This document shows positions 10,770 to 19,851 of a stretch of 64,000 nucleotides of DNA, one piece after another. The stretch comes from CBDEGU01 sp965238045 (GTDB lineage Bacteria; Acidobacteriota; Terriglobia; Bryobacterales; UBA6623). The stretch covers positions 62,001 to 126,000 of the forward strand of contig CBDEGU010000005.1 of assembly GCA_965238045.1 (NCBI GenBank). The letters run 5' to 3'. The first letter of the stretch is position 1. Every line of letters begins with the position of its first letter. A model generated the notes under the pieces. That model was given only the letters and a program-made list of their open reading frames with translations. It made no database searches and was not told the origin of the DNA. The translations under genes were made by a program, and so were the position numbers.

Positions 10770-11204
10770 ATGGAAAAGCAAGACTACGATCACCACCGCC
10801 GCGTCGACCCGCTCTATCACATGGTTCTGTTCGGAATCATCGTTCTCACCCTCATTGGCTCATGCGTCAACTTGTACCACTCCGTTGGCGATGAGCACCG
10901 CCTCTACAATGCGTCGTTACTGGTTGCCGCGATGGCCGCGATCCTGATTTTGTTTTTCAAAACCCGTCTGTATGCGCTCAAGGCCCAGGACCGGGCCATT
11001 CACGTGGAAGAGAATCTTCGCCACTACGTACTCACCGGAAAGCTGCTGGACCCGCGGCTGAGCGTTCGTCAGATTGTAGGCCTTCGCTTCGCTTCCGATG
11101 ACGAATTCGCCGCACTCGCCCAGCGCGGCGCGGACGAAGGCCTCTCGGAGGACGAAATCAAGAAGGCCATCAAGAATTGGCGCGCCGACACCGACCGCGT
11201 CTAG
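10770..11204 (+). CDS. DUF6526-type small membrane protein
   Basis: 144 residues with a GGCGAGGAG ribosome site just upstream. Two transmembrane helices are seen ('YHMVLFGIIVLTLIGSCVNL' at about 17-36 and 'ASLLVAAMAAILILFF' at about 48-63), then a cytoplasmic helical domain 'RLYALKAQDRAIHVEENLRH'. This is the pattern of the DUF6526 family seen in Acidobacteria and Bacteroidetes; function unknown. It precedes glnB by about 215 bases on the same strand, but the gap contains its own palindrome, so co-transcription is uncertain. Confidence 0.75.
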   Translation: MEKQDYDHHRRVDPLYHMVLFGIIVLTLIGSCVNLYHSVGDEHRLYNASLLVAAMAAILILFFKTRLYALKAQDRAIHVEENLRHYVLTGKLLDPRLSVRQIVGLRFASDDEFAALAQRGADEGLSEDEIKKAIKNWRADTDRV

Positions 11205-11317
11205 AAGCCCATGGCAGGAGTCGGACTGGCGCCTTGCGAGCGCCGCGTGGTCGCAATCCCCTGGGCGGCAACGCTTGGGGCGGCCAGGCTTCGCGGCGCC
11301 GGGCAGCCAGGCGGGGG

Positions 11318-11340
11318 TTGATGCCATAATGGGGCATCAA
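11318..11340 (+). promoter_or_regulatory. palindrome upstream of glnB
   Basis: A perfect 8-bp inverted repeat, TTGATGCC-N7-GGCATCAA, about 80 bases before the glnB start. The spacer and arm contain CATAAT, which could be a -10 box, so a repressor bound here would block it. It may be an operator; no T-run follows, so a terminator is less likely. Confidence 0.45.
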
Positions 11341-11420
11341 GTTTCGTCCGGCGAGGGAGTTCCATCGTCCTGCTGAATGAATGGTGAGACGACTTAGGTC
11401 CCTGCCGCCAGGAGCGCGAC

Positions 11421-11759
11421 ATGAAGCGAATCGAAGCGATTATTCAGCCGTTCAAACTAGATGAGGTACGCGAGGCGCTCAAAGCCATCGGCGTGGACGG
11501 CATGACGATCTACGATGTCCGGGGGCATGGCCGGCAAAAGGGACACAAGGAGATCTATCGCGGACAGGAATATGAGGTGGACCTGCTGCCGAAAACCAAG
11601 ATCGAGGTCGTCATCCCCGACGATCGTGTCGAGGAAACAACAAGCGTCATGGTGGGGGCCGCGAGAACGGGCAAAATCGGCGACGGCAAGGTGTTTATCT
11701 ATCCCATCGAAGAAGCGATTCGGATTCGCAATCACGACACGGGCGAGAGCGCCTTGTAG
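11421..11759 (+). CDS. glnB: nitrogen regulatory protein P-II
   Basis: 112 residues, normal P-II length, with a CAGGAGCG ribosome site. It starts 'MKRIEAIIQPFKLDEVREAL'. The T-loop carries the uridylylation tyrosine in 'EIYRGQEYEVDLLPK' (about residue 51), followed by 'KIEVVIPD', the ATP-site segment 'GAARTGKIGDGKVFIYPIEE' and the basic end 'AIRIRNHDTGESAL'. P-II senses ATP/ADP and 2-oxoglutarate and controls glutamine synthetase and ammonium uptake. It sits 45 bases before glnD, its modifying enzyme. No amtB or canonical glnA is adjacent. Confidence 0.97.
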   Translation: MKRIEAIIQPFKLDEVREALKAIGVDGMTIYDVRGHGRQKGHKEIYRGQEYEVDLLPKTKIEVVIPDDRVEETTSVMVGAARTGKIGDGKVFIYPIEEAIRIRNHDTGESAL

Positions 11760-11804
11760 CTCGCGGCCCGCCCCCGCGCCTTGGTGTGCCCAGCGGGCAG
11801 GAAT

Positions 11805-14372
11805 ATGGCCGAACCCGTTATCCGAACGTCGAGGAACGGCGAAGATCTGAAACAGCGATTCTTCGCCGGCGGCGATGGCTGCGCGCTAGTCAAGCTGCAT
11901 TCGGAGCGGGTCGATCAAGTCATCGCGCGGGCTTTCTCGCGCCACTTTCCCGGCTCGGATGCAACGGGAATTGCCGCCGTTGCGGTCGGCGGCTACGGCC
12001 GCGCTCATCTATTTCCTCACTCCGATGTCGATCTGCTGCTCTTAACCAGAACGGCTCGGGAGACCGGGGCCCAAAAAGACCGCATCGCCGGCCTGCTAGC
12101 GGATCTCTGGGATGCCAAGCTGCGCGTCTCACAATCGGTGCGCACACCGGCGGAATGCGCGAGGTTTCACAGTGATAACGCGGAACTGAGCATCAGCCTG
12201 CTTGACAAGCGTTTCGTGGCCGGGGACAAGGAACTCTATGGGAAGCTTTGCAATGAGGCTCTGCCGCGATTCTTCCCCCGGGAACAGGGAGCGCTGCTGC
12301 GAAACCTGGTCGAGCTGGCACAGTCGCGGCACGCGCGCTACGCCAGCACGATTTACCATCTCGAACCTGATGTCAAGGGCAGTCCCGGCGGCTTGCGTGA
12401 TTTCCAGTTGGCGTGCTGGATCGCCCAACTGCGCAACGCCGACGATCTGCACACGCCCGCCAGCGAGGACTATCTCCCCAAAAGCACGCGTGAGGCCTGG
12501 CTTGGGGCCAAGCGCTTTCTGTTTACCCTTCGCTGTCACTTGCATTTCTTCCATGGCCGCGACAGCAACAAGCTCAGCTTCGACGCTCAGGACAGCATCG
12601 CCGAGCCGGACTCGGGCGCCGCCTTTCGTGATGTCCACAGCGCCGAAGACTGGATGCGGGAGTACTTCCGCCACGTGCGCGTGCTCTCGCGCCTGGCTTC
12701 CCGAATGATTGACGCGGCGGCGACGACGCGGCGGTCCTTGTTCACGCAGATTCGCGACCGCCGCTCGCGACTCTCGAACAGTGATTTTTCGGTGGCGCGG
12801 GGCCGTGTGTTTCTCCGCGACACACACGCGCTGGAAACGCGGCCCGAACTGGCTTGGAATCTCTTCTCGTTCCTGGCGCGCCACAACTTGCGCTTGGCGG
12901 TCGCGACGGAAAAGCGCATCGCCAAGGCGCTGCCCCTAATAGAGCAGCAGGCGCGGTCCGGAGAGCGGATTTGGCCTGTTCTCGCGGAGACTCTCAAGCG
13001 CCGGCATGCCTACCGGGCGCTGTCGGCGATGCGCGAGACCGGCGCGCTGTACGCGCTGTTTCCCGAGTATGAGAAGGTCGACTGTCTCGTCATTCGCGAC
13101 TTCTATCATCGCTACACCGTTGATGAGCACATGTTCCGGGCCATTGGCGTGCTGCACAGACTCGAAGACGACCAGGACGAGTTTTCCCAGCGATTCGGCC
13201 GGCTGCTGCCGGAAATCAGCAATCCAGAATACATCTATTTCGCACTGCTCTTCCACGACGCGGGGAAGGGCGTTCCCGGCGGCGATCATTCCGCGAACAG
13301 CCTCGTGATGGCCGATCGGGCGATGGAGCGCATCGGGATGGAGCCGGCTGGGCGCGACGCGGTGCGGTTCTTGATAGGGCATCACCTTACGATGTCGAAC
13401 TTCATGCGCACGCGGAATCTGAGTGAGCCGGGCACGCGCCAGGAATTGGCCGAATGGACAGGAACGACCGGGCGCCTCAAGGCGCTGACGCTGGTCACGC
13501 TGGCCGACATCAGCGCGGTGCATCCTTCGGCCATGACGCCCTGGCGCAAGGAATTGCTGTGGCAGCTCTATGTGGCGACCTACAACGAACTGACCCGGCA
13601 GGCCGGGGAGGTTCGCATCGAAGCCGGTCAGATGGATCGCTACCTCACTCTCGCCCGCAGTGACGAGGAACGCGGGAAACTGACCCAGTTTCTGGAAGGG
13701 TTCCCGCGGCGTTACCTTCGCACGCAATCTCCCGAACGGGTGTATTCTCATTTTCAACTGGGCCAGCAGCGTAACAGCCAGGGTTCCGCCGTTAGCATCC
13801 GGACCTTGCAACGCGGCCTGCGGGAAGTGGTCGTCGTGAGCCCGGACCGGCCTCATCTTTTCGCCTCGCTCTGTGGCGCGATTTCCGCCCGCGGGCTCAA
13901 TATCGAAAAGGCCGAGGCCTATTCCAATCGCCGGGGGTGGGCGCTGGATAGCTTTGTCGCGGCCGACCCAGACCGGCGCCTTGAGGCGGGCGTGGATGAG
14001 ACGCGGCAAATGGCGACCGCCATCGAGCGTGTCGCCGATGGCCGCTCCGGCGCGGCCGAACTTCTGCGGGCGCGCCAGCCACTTTTCGGCTCCCAACAGC
14101 GCCGCCGGATCAAGCCGTCGGTCGATATCGACAACGAACTCTCCAAGCGCGCGACGATCTTCCATGTCACCGCGCAGGACCGCCGCGGCCTGCTCTATGA
14201 TCTGGCGGAAACCTTTTCCAGAAATCGCTGTGACATCCAAGTCGTGCTGATCGACACGCAAGGCCAAAAGGCCATGGACGTCTTCTATGTAGCGGGCGCG
14301 GACGGAAAGCTCGACGCGGCGGCGGCGGAGAGAATCCGCGGAGAAATACTCAAGATTTGCAGCGAAGCTTGA
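11805..14372 (+). CDS. glnD: [protein-PII] uridylyltransferase / uridylyl-removing enzyme
   Basis: 855 residues from ATG 11805 (a TTG 24 bases upstream is the alternative). Domain order is canonical. The nucleotidyltransferase domain has 'GGYGRAHLFPHSDVDLLLL' (about residues 60-80). A GlnD helical domain with 'SPGGLRDFQ' follows. The HD domain has 'YTVDEHMFRAI' and 'LLFHDAGKGVPGGDH' (about 435-495). Two C-terminal ACT domains come last ('VVSPDRPHLFASLCGAISAR' and 'VTAQDRRGLLYDLAETFSRN'). It uridylylates P-II when glutamine is low and reverses this when glutamine is high. Both catalytic sites look intact. Directly downstream of glnB, so very likely an operon. Confidence 0.97.
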   Translation: MAEPVIRTSRNGEDLKQRFFAGGDGCALVKLHSERVDQVIARAFSRHFPGSDATGIAAVAVGGYGRAHLFPHSDVDLLLLTRTARETGAQKDRIAGLLADLWDAKLRVSQSVRTPAECARFHSDNAELSISLLDKRFVAGDKELYGKLCNEALPRFFPREQGALLRNLVELAQSRHARYASTIYHLEPDVKGSPGGLRDFQLACWIAQLRNADDLHTPASEDYLPKSTREAWLGAKRFLFTLRCHLHFFHGRDSNKLSFDAQDSIAEPDSGAAFRDVHSAEDWMREYFRHVRVLSRLASRMIDAAATTRRSLFTQIRDRRSRLSNSDFSVARGRVFLRDTHALETRPELAWNLFSFLARHNLRLAVATEKRIAKALPLIEQQARSGERIWPVLAETLKRRHAYRALSAMRETGALYALFPEYEKVDCLVIRDFYHRYTVDEHMFRAIGVLHRLEDDQDEFSQRFGRLLPEISNPEYIYFALLFHDAGKGVPGGDHSANSLVMADRAMERIGMEPAGRDAVRFLIGHHLTMSNFMRTRNLSEPGTRQELAEWTGTTGRLKALTLVTLADISAVHPSAMTPWRKELLWQLYVATYNELTRQAGEVRIEAGQMDRYLTLARSDEERGKLTQFLEGFPRRYLRTQSPERVYSHFQLGQQRNSQGSAVSIRTLQRGLREVVVVSPDRPHLFASLCGAISARGLNIEKAEAYSNRRGWALDSFVAADPDRRLEAGVDETRQMATAIERVADGRSGAAELLRARQPLFGSQQRRRIKPSVDIDNELSKRATIFHVTAQDRRGLLYDLAETFSRNRCDIQVVLIDTQGQKAMDVFYVAGADGKLDAAAAERIRGEILKICSEA

Positions 14373-14570
14373 GCGCCGGGCGAGCGCCGTCCGCTCCGCG
14401 GAGATCGAAGCAAGCGCGGCTCTTCCTCCCGCGGCCTCTGGCTTGTTGAGAGGGGATCGCTCGCCGGGCCGCGCACCTCTTGGGAAACCCGTTTGTGATC
14501 AGCCGTCGTGCCCCCTTGTGAAGCGCCCGCCAGATGGCGTATCCTTCGCTTGGATCGAATAGGAGCAACC

Positions 14571-15281
14571 ATGAGAGTGTGTCTGTTCTGTCTTGCTGCT
14601 GTGATCACGTTTTTGCCTCTTTCGTGTTCTCAAACCGGCGCCCCGCCGGAGGCGGCCGTCCCACCGGCGGCGGAGAGTGCCGCGGCTCAGCCAGCGGCCA
14701 ATCGGCTGAGAGCCGGGGAGGAGGAGGCGGGCTTCCGGCTGCTCTTCAATGGTCAGGATCTCAGTGGCTGGAACGCCGCCGGGAACAACTGGGAGGTTCA
14801 AGACGGAGCGATCAGCCGCAACGGCGCGGGGGGCGGGATCGATTATGTGGCCGAGAAGATTCCCGATAACTTCGAATTGCGTTTCGAATGGAAGATCTCT
14901 CCCGGCGGCAACAGCGGGGTCTATTACCGCCCGGGCCAATACGAGTATCAGATCCTCGACAACGACAAGCACCCGGACGGCAAGGACCCGCGCACGAGGG
15001 CCGCTTCTCTCTACTATGCCTTCGCTCCATCGGTGGACGCGACACGGCCCGTGGGGGAGTGGAACCAGGGACGCATCGTCGCCGAGGGGACGAAGATCGA
15101 GCACTGGCTGAACGGCCAGAAGGTTGTCGATATCGACTACAGCGACCCGCAACTGGCCAGCCTTGTCGAGCGGTTGCGCAAGCGCGGAGGCAAGGTCGAG
15201 GACCGCGGCAGGAATCTGCACTTGCAGGATCACGATGATCCGGTCTGGTATCGCGCGATCAGGCTGCGGACGATCCCATAG
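14571..15281 (+). CDS. DUF1080 lipoprotein (3-keto-disaccharide hydrolase family)
   Basis: 236 residues from ATG 14571, preceded by TAGGAG. The signal peptide ends in the lipobox 'LPLSC', so the protein is probably lipid-anchored. An Ala/Pro linker leads to a concanavalin-like DUF1080 domain: 'FRLLFNGQDLSGW', 'DNFELRFEWKISPGGNSGVY', 'YEYQILDNDKHPDGKD', 'NQGRIVAEGTKIEHWLNG' and the final 'LQDHDDPVWYRAIRLRTI'. The family includes 3-keto-glycoside hydrolases and sugar-binding proteins, frequent in Planctomycetes and Acidobacteria. It lies 42 bases before the PKD protein gene. Confidence 0.9.
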   Translation: MRVCLFCLAAVITFLPLSCSQTGAPPEAAVPPAAESAAAQPAANRLRAGEEEAGFRLLFNGQDLSGWNAAGNNWEVQDGAISRNGAGGGIDYVAEKIPDNFELRFEWKISPGGNSGVYYRPGQYEYQILDNDKHPDGKDPRTRAASLYYAFAPSVDATRPVGEWNQGRIVAEGTKIEHWLNGQKVVDIDYSDPQLASLVERLRKRGGKVEDRGRNLHLQDHDDPVWYRAIRLRTIP

Positions 15282-15323
15282 GCTGTTCGGCGAAGTGAGG
15301 GACCCGAAGCAATTGAGGCAACC

Positions 15324-16436
15324 ATGTTGATGAGAAAACCGCGGCTTTCCACTGTCGTTTGTGTGCTGGGCTGGGTGCTGGCCTCGGTACAGGCTTGGGG
15401 GCCATTGATGGCGCTGGAGCGGCCGGGGGTCGAGTTTAAGATCTTTCAGTTTCCGGCCGATCAGATACCCCGCATCGACGGCAAGACCGATGACTGGGAG
15501 ATCGTTCCCGAAGAGTACGTGATCGGTTCGGACCAGCTCGCCGACACTGTCAAGGGACACGGGACGAACATGGATCGTTCCAGTCTTGACGTCAAGGTCA
15601 CCGTCGGATGGGTGCGCGGCATGCCGCATCTCTACGTGCTCTACGAGGCCTATGACGACTACTGGGACTTCGCCCAGGCCGGCCGCCACAACGACATCTT
15701 CGAGCTGGTGATTGATGGCGATCTCTCGGGCGGCCCGCTCATCAAGACGATGCACCCGAACAAGGACCTCGACCCGATGGAGGCCCACTTCCTCTACCAC
15801 GGCGTCCATGCGCAGAACTATCACATCATGACGCCACACGAAGGCCAGGATTGGGCCTTCGTGTGGGGAAGCCAGGGCTGGATCAAGGAGCTGCCCTGGT
15901 CGAACGCGGCCTATTCCTATGACTTCAAGCCGGGCGAGAGCGGGAAGCTGGTGCTCGAGTTTTGGATCACGCCGTTTGACTACGCGCCTCCAGAGGGGCC
16001 CAGCCGCGCGGTGGTCTCGAAGCTGGTTGAAGATGCGGTGATCGGCATGTCGTGGTCGATCCTCGACTATGACGATGTGGATAAGAACGACTACCAGGGC
16101 TTCTGGAACCTGTCACATAAGACGACGATGTACGGCGACGCCTCCGATTTGGTCGCCTTCCGTCTGATGCCGCTCGAAGAGCGCTTCCGCGCGGCGATCG
16201 ACGCCAACTGGTCGTACCGGGTGCTTGACATGGACCGGCGGCTGGTGGCTTTCCAGGATCGCTCCGGCGGCGATATCACGAGCTGGAGATGGGACTTCGG
16301 CGACGGCGCATCCTCCGCCGAACAGCATCCGCTGCACAGCTACCAGAAGGCCGGCGAGTACGTCGTCACGCTGCGGGTCGAAGGCCCCGGCGGATCGGCG
16401 AAGCTTACGAAGGTGCGCGATGTCGCGGTGAAGTAG
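15324..16436 (+). CDS. exported protein with CBM9-like domain and C-terminal PKD domain
   Basis: 370 residues. A signal peptide ('TVVCVLGWVLASVQAWG') is followed by a region like CBM9/DOMON sugar-binding domains ('PRIDGKTDDWEIVPEEYVIG', 'VTVGWVRGMPHLYVLYEAYD', 'IFELVIDGDLSGG'). A single PKD domain near the end is recognised from 'WRWDFGDGASSAEQHPLHSY' and 'GEYVVTLRVEGPGGS'. No catalytic motif is seen. Likely periplasmic or surface carbohydrate recognition, in a run with the DUF1080 and epimerase-like genes. Confidence 0.8.
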   Translation: MLMRKPRLSTVVCVLGWVLASVQAWGPLMALERPGVEFKIFQFPADQIPRIDGKTDDWEIVPEEYVIGSDQLADTVKGHGTNMDRSSLDVKVTVGWVRGMPHLYVLYEAYDDYWDFAQAGRHNDIFELVIDGDLSGGPLIKTMHPNKDLDPMEAHFLYHGVHAQNYHIMTPHEGQDWAFVWGSQGWIKELPWSNAAYSYDFKPGESGKLVLEFWITPFDYAPPEGPSRAVVSKLVEDAVIGMSWSILDYDDVDKNDYQGFWNLSHKTTMYGDASDLVAFRLMPLEERFRAAIDANWSYRVLDMDRRLVAFQDRSGGDITSWRWDFGDGASSAEQHPLHSYQKAGEYVVTLRVEGPGGSAKLTKVRDVAVK

Positions 16437-16512
16437 GGTGCGCAGTGTCGCGGCGCCGGCGGCCGCGGGTGAAAGTCTGCGTTATGCTGGACCAGTGCGA
16501 GGGCCGACGGGT

Positions 16513-17583
16513 ATGAGAATGCTGATTGTGTTGGCGGTCGTGTGGGGCGCTCTGAGCGGAACGAGCGCTTGGGCGCAGCCGTATTCGGTGGCCAAGGCTG
16601 TTAGCAGCGACGCGGGGAAGGTAGCGCTGATTGTCCTTCGGAGCGAAGCGGGCGGAGTAGAGGCGGCGATCGCGCCGGAGAAAGGAGGCGAGCTGAGCAG
16701 TCTGCGGGTGCGGCGCCGCGGCAAGTGGGTCGAGACGCTGTATCTGGGCCGTGACTACTCGCCTCGCGATGATTGGACGGGCAAGGCGCCTTTCCTCTGG
16801 CCGGCGACGGGCCGCAATTTCCCGCCCGAGCTGGAGAAGCGCAGGCAAGCGGGCGAGGTCTTCCACGATGGGGCGTGGATGTGGAAAGGAAAGCGCTATC
16901 CGATGGCGATCCACGGCTTCGCCAGGGATTTTCCGTGGGAGGCGGGCGAGAAGGGAGCGAACCGGCGGCGGGCTCGGGCGGTGCTGTCGTTTCGGGACAA
17001 TGAGCGGACGCGGAAGATGTATCCGTTCGGGTTTCACAACACGGTGGAGTACCGGCTGAGCGGGCAGACGCTGGAGATTCGCTACACAATCCGGGCCGCG
17101 GAATCGAACCAGGATGCGATGCCGTTTTCGCTGGGGAATCACATTACTTTTAACGTTCCGCTGGCCGGGGGAAGCGAGGCGGGCAAGATGCTGCTCTTGA
17201 CGCCCTCGGGCGAAGAGTTGCTTAAGACCAGCTACGGCCTTCCTACCGGGGAGGTCAGGCCGCGGTCTCATGCTTATGGTGTTGAACTGAGGAATTTCGA
17301 GCGCCGCCGGGCGGTATCGCTGACCGGATACCGGGGCGATCCGCTGGTGCTGCTGCAAGATCCGGGAGGAATGGAGGTGCGCCTCAGTCACTCGGCGACG
17401 CGCCTGCCCCAGCAGCCGGTGGTTCTGTTCAACCTGTGGGGCGATGCCGAAGCGGGCTTTTTCAGTCCGGAACCTTGGGTAGGTCTACAGAATTCGCTGG
17501 TGCTGGAAAAGGGATTGATTTATCTGGCGCCGGGCGAGAAATTTGAGTGGACGATTGTGGTCAAGGTTTCGGTGGGGGAGTGA
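16513..17583 (+). CDS. aldose 1-epimerase/galactose mutarotase-like exported protein
   Basis: 356 residues from ATG 16513, preceded by a weak site, with the signal peptide 'MLIVLAVVWGALSGTSAWA'. The mature part follows the beta-sandwich galactose mutarotase fold: 'EAAIAPEKGGELSSLRVRRR', 'PFLWPATGRNFP', 'YPMAIHGFARDFPWE' (the conserved HG(F/L) histidine), 'FHNTVEYRLSGQTLEIRYTI' and 'EPWVGLQNSL' near the end, which supplies the late conserved acidic region. It may mutarotate sugars released by neighbouring secreted enzymes, or only bind them. Confidence 0.8.
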   Translation: MRMLIVLAVVWGALSGTSAWAQPYSVAKAVSSDAGKVALIVLRSEAGGVEAAIAPEKGGELSSLRVRRRGKWVETLYLGRDYSPRDDWTGKAPFLWPATGRNFPPELEKRRQAGEVFHDGAWMWKGKRYPMAIHGFARDFPWEAGEKGANRRRARAVLSFRDNERTRKMYPFGFHNTVEYRLSGQTLEIRYTIRAAESNQDAMPFSLGNHITFNVPLAGGSEAGKMLLLTPSGEELLKTSYGLPTGEVRPRSHAYGVELRNFERRRAVSLTGYRGDPLVLLQDPGGMEVRLSHSATRLPQQPVVLFNLWGDAEAGFFSPEPWVGLQNSLVLEKGLIYLAPGEKFEWTIVVKVSVGE

Positions 17584-17657
17584 GGGGCGGGGTGAGGGAA
17601 AGACGCCGGGGAGATTGTGGTTTCTGAGAGGCTGGGCCCTCGTGTCGCTTGCCCGCG

Positions 17658-18533
17658 CTAGAGCATTTTCAGGAATGAAAATAGGCAACCCATGGGGCTG
17701 CTCAGCATCGGCGCCTCGGCCACGGCGAATACATCTTCGGACACGGGCTCCCTCACCATTGAACATGTTCCAGATCGCTTCCTAGACTGAGTCGCGACAT
17801 TTTCGAACCCGCAAAACCAGCGGCGCGGCCCCAAATCAACCCCCACACAGAGCCGCGGCAGTATGGGGGGCTGGGGCGGAGGCCGGGAGTGGGGGCCCTG
17901 GCCGCCGGTGGGCGTCCAACCTTGGGGGCCGGAGGGTGGTTCGTATCGTGCTGATTCTTCATAGGGTTCTGGATATTGGCTCTGTTTGGTAGTTTTGCTT
18001 TCGCAGTATTGCTCGGCTGCCCGCTCTAGCTTGCGGAGCCTTCCTAGCTCGGCAATCGCGCGGTAGTAACGACGGCTCAGGTGGGCGTCGTAGCGGGCCA
18101 GGTGGAGCAGGGCCTGGGTGCGGCCGAGCAGTCCGGCGCCGAGAAGCTGGCTTTCGCCCTCGCGGCCGGGCTGGATGTTGTCTGGATGGAAGATTTCTGC
18201 GTGGCTGCGCTGCGCCTCGATCGCGCCGGCGAGGAAGGCGGTTTCGATGCGGACCAGGCGGCGCATGCGCCACTGGGCGTCGGCGATCTGGCGGACGAGC
18301 TCGAATTCGAGAGAGTTCTCCGGGCGGAGGTCGTGCTCAAGGTCGCGGAGCTGACGGTCGAATTCGGCGGGGTCTTCGCTGGGCAGGACGGCATCTTGGG
18401 CTAGGAGCCCGTGCTTGAGCGCGTTTAGCGAGACGCGCGCTTTGCCCTCTTCGGTTTCGGTGCGGGGGCCGGTGGATTTTTTCGCGTTTTCGCGGTTCGC
18501 TCGTATTTGAGCTTTGGTCGGTTTTTTTGGCAT
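17658..18533 (-). CDS. NAKKSTGPRT-family protein of unknown function
   Basis: 291 residues. The N-terminus 'PTKAQIRANRENAKKSTGPR' followed by 'LNALKHGLLAQDAVLPSEDP' is the signature of a large paralogous family in Acidobacteria and Planctomycetes. Next comes a helical region of about 110 residues ('QIADAQWRMRRLVRIETAFL', 'LARYDAHLSRRYYRAIAELG'). The last 90 residues are Pro/Gly-rich and low complexity, then an odd Cys-containing tail, so the true C-terminus may have been altered. No enzyme motif. Function unknown; possibly transposition- or DNA-associated because family members are scattered singly. Confidence 0.75.
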   Translation of the reverse strand: MPKKPTKAQIRANRENAKKSTGPRTETEEGKARVSLNALKHGLLAQDAVLPSEDPAEFDRQLRDLEHDLRPENSLEFELVRQIADAQWRMRRLVRIETAFLAGAIEAQRSHAEIFHPDNIQPGREGESQLLGAGLLGRTQALLHLARYDAHLSRRYYRAIAELGRLRKLERAAEQYCESKTTKQSQYPEPYEESARYEPPSGPQGWTPTGGQGPHSRPPPQPPILPRLCVGVDLGPRRWFCGFENVATQSRKRSGTCSMVREPVSEDVFAVAEAPMLSSPMGCLFSFLKML

Positions 18534-19103
18534 TACTTTCTTTCCTTTTGTTCTGGGATTGCCGGGGGCGAGGCGGGGCCTCGGCTAGCGGCGGAAATGT
18601 GAATGCGCCTGGCGGCGCGGGTGCTCGGGGGCGCACAGCGGCGCTGCGGGGTGTTGCGGTTATAGAATACGTTGGAGGCGCCGGGGCAGGCGGGGGGTCG
18701 GGAGGTTAAGTTGTTTGGAATGAGGGAGATGAATTTTTGAAAATGTTGTGACTGGCTGAGGGGTTGGTCTTCGGGATGGGCAGACGTGGGGGGCCGTTCG
18801 ATTAAGGGTCGCGGGGGAGGGGGAACCGGGCAGAGAGGAAATCCCTACGGGTCCATCCCCGATTCGTCGCAGCGAGTACCTGCTTGCTGGCATTCCCCTG
18901 TACACCAGAGGAGACAGCAGGGGCCAAGGCAATGGCCACCGGAGTCGACAGTCCCGGCACCGATGCGCCTTACGCCGGGAGCCTGTTAATCGCCGTAACT
19001 CTCTGCAATAGAACGAGTTCGTGGTTCTCTCCGCGCAAGTCCGGCGCTTTGGCACCGTGGCTGCTAACTAAGGGTTGGAAACAACAGAGAACAGGAGATC
19101 ACG
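18534..19103. other. gene-free spacer
   Basis: I see no gene, RNA or repeat here that I can support. The part next to 19,104 supplies the ribosome site AACAGGAG of the next gene. Confidence 0.4.
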
Positions 19104-19571
19104 ATGAAGATGCGAACGTGGATGGTGGTTTTGCTCGGCGTCACGGTACAGGCCTCGATGCTGGCCCAAACTGCTTCCCTCAGCTCAGAGACGATGGACA
19201 AAGTGAAGATGTGGATCCAAGACGGTGACACATTCAAGGAAGCAAGAGTCGTGATTCATTTTCAGGCAGACGGCCTGACGATCCACTCCACGAAGGGAGG
19301 GCGGGACGAACTGTTGAAACGACTCTCCTATGCCGAGATCGAGAAGGCCGATTATTCCGCCGGCGGCGGCGCTCTGCCGGGTCTCGGGTTCTTCGGGAAA
19401 GGCCAACGGCGCCAGTTGATCATTCGATGCCGGAATGCCACGACGGTCTTACGTCTGCACAAGAGCAATAACAAGCAAGTCTGCCGAGAGTTCACGCGGC
19501 GCAGCGGAGTTCAGGTGGGAACATCCTCTTCCGCCTCGCGCGGTTCCTTCCACTGGCCCGCCGCGATTTAG
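19104..19571 (+). CDS. small exported hypothetical protein
   Basis: 155 residues with a good ACAGGAG ribosome site and an N-terminal signal peptide ending near 'VQASMLAQ'. The middle contains 'VVIHFQADGLTIHSTKGGRD' and 'LSYAEIEKADYSAG', then 'LGFFGKGQRRQLIIRCRNAT'. This looks like a small beta-rich PH-like domain that measures expression of a ligand or lipid, but no family is certain. The Ser-rich tail after residue 135 is probably disordered. It stands alone before the disrupted TonB receptor. Confidence 0.6.
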   Translation: MKMRTWMVVLLGVTVQASMLAQTASLSSETMDKVKMWIQDGDTFKEARVVIHFQADGLTIHSTKGGRDELLKRLSYAEIEKADYSAGGGALPGLGFFGKGQRRQLIIRCRNATTVLRLHKSNNKQVCREFTRRSGVQVGTSSSASRGSFHWPAAI

Positions 19572-19851
19572 CGCTGAGCGCGAAACTCGGGACGGACAGG
19601 AAAACAAAGACAGCAGCGAATGACAGCCCTCGTGAAGCGTTCGATCGTGTTTGGGATGAAGATGGCCGTGCTCGCCATGCACGGTCAAGGCGGTTTTCCG
19701 CCGGATGTGCCCGGCCACCAGAAAAGTCTTACTGGCTAATCATGAAAGAATCGAGAAAATATCTCTTTGTGAGAGAAATCGCACATACAATTGCAGGCCC
19801 CGCCTGTTACACTTGTTGGCGTTCGGTCGACGGTCGGGAGGAATGGTCAAC

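Noticed and set aside
12936..14267. 443-codon minus-strand open frame
   Set aside because: Antisense to glnD, which is complete with all four domain types.
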